From Candidatus Villigracilis vicinus (GTDB lineage Bacteria > Chloroflexota > Anaerolineae > Anaerolineales > Villigracilaceae), in assembly GCA_016721315.1 (NCBI GenBank), contig JADKIL010000002.1:324735-388734 (forward strand): a DNA stretch of 64,000 bases. The letters run 5' to 3'. The position numbers were made by a program, and so were the translations under genes. The notes under the pieces were generated by a model that was not told the DNA's origin, made no database searches, and saw only the letters and a list, made by a program, of their open reading frames with translations. Position 1 is the stretch's first letter. The number at the start of each line of letters is the position of its first letter. This document shows, piece by piece, positions 63,026-64,000 of the stretch.

Positions 63026-63124
63026 ACAGTCAACGGACAAACAAAAGACGGCGAACAAACGCCACATGCGATTTTAGAAATATTCGCAAGCGGGGTCGTT
63101 CTACCGTCTAATTCCGTTGACTGT
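63026..63124 (-). ncRNA. candidate structured leader RNA upstream of cysM
   Basis: A perfect 12-bp outer inverted repeat (acagtcaacgga 63026-63037 / tccgttgactgt 63113-63124) encloses a second pair (agacgg 63047-63052 / ccgtct 63104-63109), and the interior holds gcga/tcgc (63068-63088) and ggcg/cgcc pairs. Read on the minus strand this folds as a multi-stem junction just before the cysM start, so a leader RNA or riboswitch is possible. It does not match known consensus motifs I could recall (SAM, T-box, TPP). A small mobile hairpin element is the alternative. Confidence 0.4.
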
Positions 63125-63262
63125 GGAAGGAGTGTCTATCTCAGGCGGTAGTTACGAGCCCGCGACAGACACAAGCAAGATTCAAAAGGTTTCTTATGGT
63201 TTTATACATAGATTGCGCCTATTTTATGAATCTTACCGATTTTGTCAATATCAAATCTCTCC

Positions 63263-63547
63263 CTAATTAATAGCCGCCTCAGCCGCAGTAGCTTCATTCG
63301 AAATGACTTTGTCTTCGTCTTTTAAAAGGTGTTTCCATTCCGTTCAGGTCCCGCACATGGACGCCGTTCACGAAAATATTGAAATGGCGGCGGAGGTCGC
63401 CTTTTTGCATCATATAAGTGCGGCTTATGCAGGATAACTGGCCAAGAATGTTCTCCAATAATTCAGAAACAGTATTGCCAATCACAGGAAACTCACTCTG
63501 GTTATCTACATAATATTTCATCAAGGCGGGGAATTTCAACAAGGCAT
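63263..63547 (-). pseudogene. second MoaD-like protein, frameshifted, no Gly-Gly end
   Basis: Likely start ATG at 63547 with one missing base (ATG-GCC-TTG), since the reading frame in use begins at a TTG at 63566. The body is MoaD-like: LLKFPALMKYYVDNQSEFPV, VSELLENILGQL, RRHFNIFVNGVHVRDLNGME. A frameshift near 63320 leads to an end KDEDKVISNEATAAEAAIN. None of the three frames gives a terminal Gly-Gly, unlike a functional sulfur carrier. It is upstream of the structured RNA and cysM. Confidence 0.65.
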
Positions 63548-63564
63548 GATTTGAATTTTGATCC

Positions 63565-63597
63565 AAAAGCCCCGAACTTGAATGGCTCGGGGCTTTT
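63565..63597 (-). terminator. terminator after the EF-G gene
   Basis: 11-bp stem aaaagccccga / tcggggctttt, 30 bases after the stop at 63627. Confidence 0.88.
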
Positions 63598-63626
63598 TAC
63601 TGATTACTAATCACTGTTCACTAAAA

Positions 63627-64000
63627 CTACTCTTCCTTCTTTGCTTCCATTTCCTTCTTATGCGCTTCGATGATCGGACCCGCAATATGAGATGGCACTG
63701 TGTCGTAATGATCGAATTCCATGCTGAAGTAACCGCGTCCACCAGTGATCGAGCGGACGGCGTGGTGTATTTCAACATTTCTGCCATCGGCACATGCGCA
63801 ATGATGGTGGTGTTGCCGCGCTCCGGTTTCCGGTGCCTTGTACACGTCCACGACGGGTATTAAGGTCACCATCACATCGCCCATGTTCGCATCGGGAAGA
63901 TGCACGTACCGTCACGATCGGCTCGAACAAAACGGGACCCGCATCATGCACTGCAAGTTTGAAGGCTTCGCGCCCGGCAATTTCGAACGCCATCGGCTTT
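63627..64000 (-). pseudogene. fusA: elongation factor G, C-terminal part, frameshifted and cut by window edge
   Basis: Only the last 125 residues are visible. FEIAGREAFKLAVHDAGPVL, then in another frame PDANMGDVM, GDLNTRRGRVQGTG and the closing RSITGGRGYFSMEFDHYDTV with PSHIAGPIIEAHKKE match domains IV-V of EF-G (translocation GTPase). The frame changes at two or three places. An elongation factor is essential, so indels here are most likely sequence errors, which supports the same view for the whole right end. EF-G-like paralogues are possible. Confidence 0.82.

Noticed and set aside
63026..63124. Integron attC-like site
   Set aside because: The outer boxes resemble RYYYAAC/GTTRRRY only with a mismatch on each side, and inner box spacing does not fit. 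No integron integrase is nearby.
1..64000. CRISPR array, tRNA or rRNA
   Set aside because: No regularly spaced direct repeats and no cloverleaf or rRNA segment recognised by eye; a tRNAscan or Infernal run would decide.

Overview
The window looks like a chromosome fragment of an Anaerolineae-like member of the Chloroflexota. This is inferred from gene content and style, not from a marker-gene search. The signs are many lipoproteins without outer-membrane genes, beta-propeller histidine kinases, COX15-type heme A synthase, Ser/Thr kinase, FHA and PP2C modules, NBR1-Ig and FGE domains, and TATAAT-like -10 boxes, several of them exactly six bases before the start codon. No tRNA, rRNA, CRISPR array or prophage was seen.

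Layout. 1-14.2 kb: a GH18 lipoprotein cut by the left edge, a conserved hypothetical, a pseudo-receiver/Roadblock/transposase-like fusion, polA, a TPR protein, heme A synthase, and a propeller sensor kinase with its NarL-type regulator. 14.2-26 kb (minus strand): a DsbA-like thiol oxidoreductase; a five-gene operon (XRE regulator, TPR, GNAT, V4R, alpha/beta hydrolase); a signalling/secretion-type cluster (two histidine kinases, OmpR regulator, CpaE-like and CpaF-like ATPases, one small protein); an amidohydrolase. 26-32.5 kb (minus strand): the origin-type block rpmH-rnpA-yidD-(propeller lipoprotein)-yidC-jag, a terminator, then pfkB-parA-parB. 32.6-41.6 kb (minus strand): adenosine deaminase, M20 hydrolase, Hsp20, and a seven-gene phosphosignalling operon (Ser/Thr kinase with propeller, PP2C, DnaJ-vWA, zinc-ribbon FHA, 80-aa protein, OmpR regulator, 39-aa membrane peptide). 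41.6-55.2 kb: mixed metabolic and envelope genes (phosphoesterase, ParB-like, DapA-like, LipM-like, saccharopine dehydrogenase-like, Cys/Met PLP enzyme, SpoIIE-type phosphatase, deoxynucleoside kinase, NBR1-Ig lipoprotein, thioesterase, glycosyltransferase, FG-GAP/zinc-ribbon membrane protein).

From about 55 kb to the right edge almost every gene is broken by single-base indels, often in homopolymers: a TIR-FGE fusion, an IS3-family element, a CAP-domain lipoprotein, a sulfur-carrier/cysteine cluster (cysM, JAMM protease, TusA, DsrE-like, MoaD-like, MoeB-rhodanese), a second MoaD-like gene and the end of an EF-G gene. Conserved motifs reappear on changing frame, so consensus error is a more likely cause than decay. 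Palindromic intergenic repeats cluster here too.

The most unusual items are the domesticated Y1-transposase-like domain at 1.3-2.9 kb, the TIR-FGE fusion, the sulfur-carrier cluster with a candidate structured leader RNA upstream of cysM, and the kinase/PP2C/DnaJ-vWA/FHA operon.
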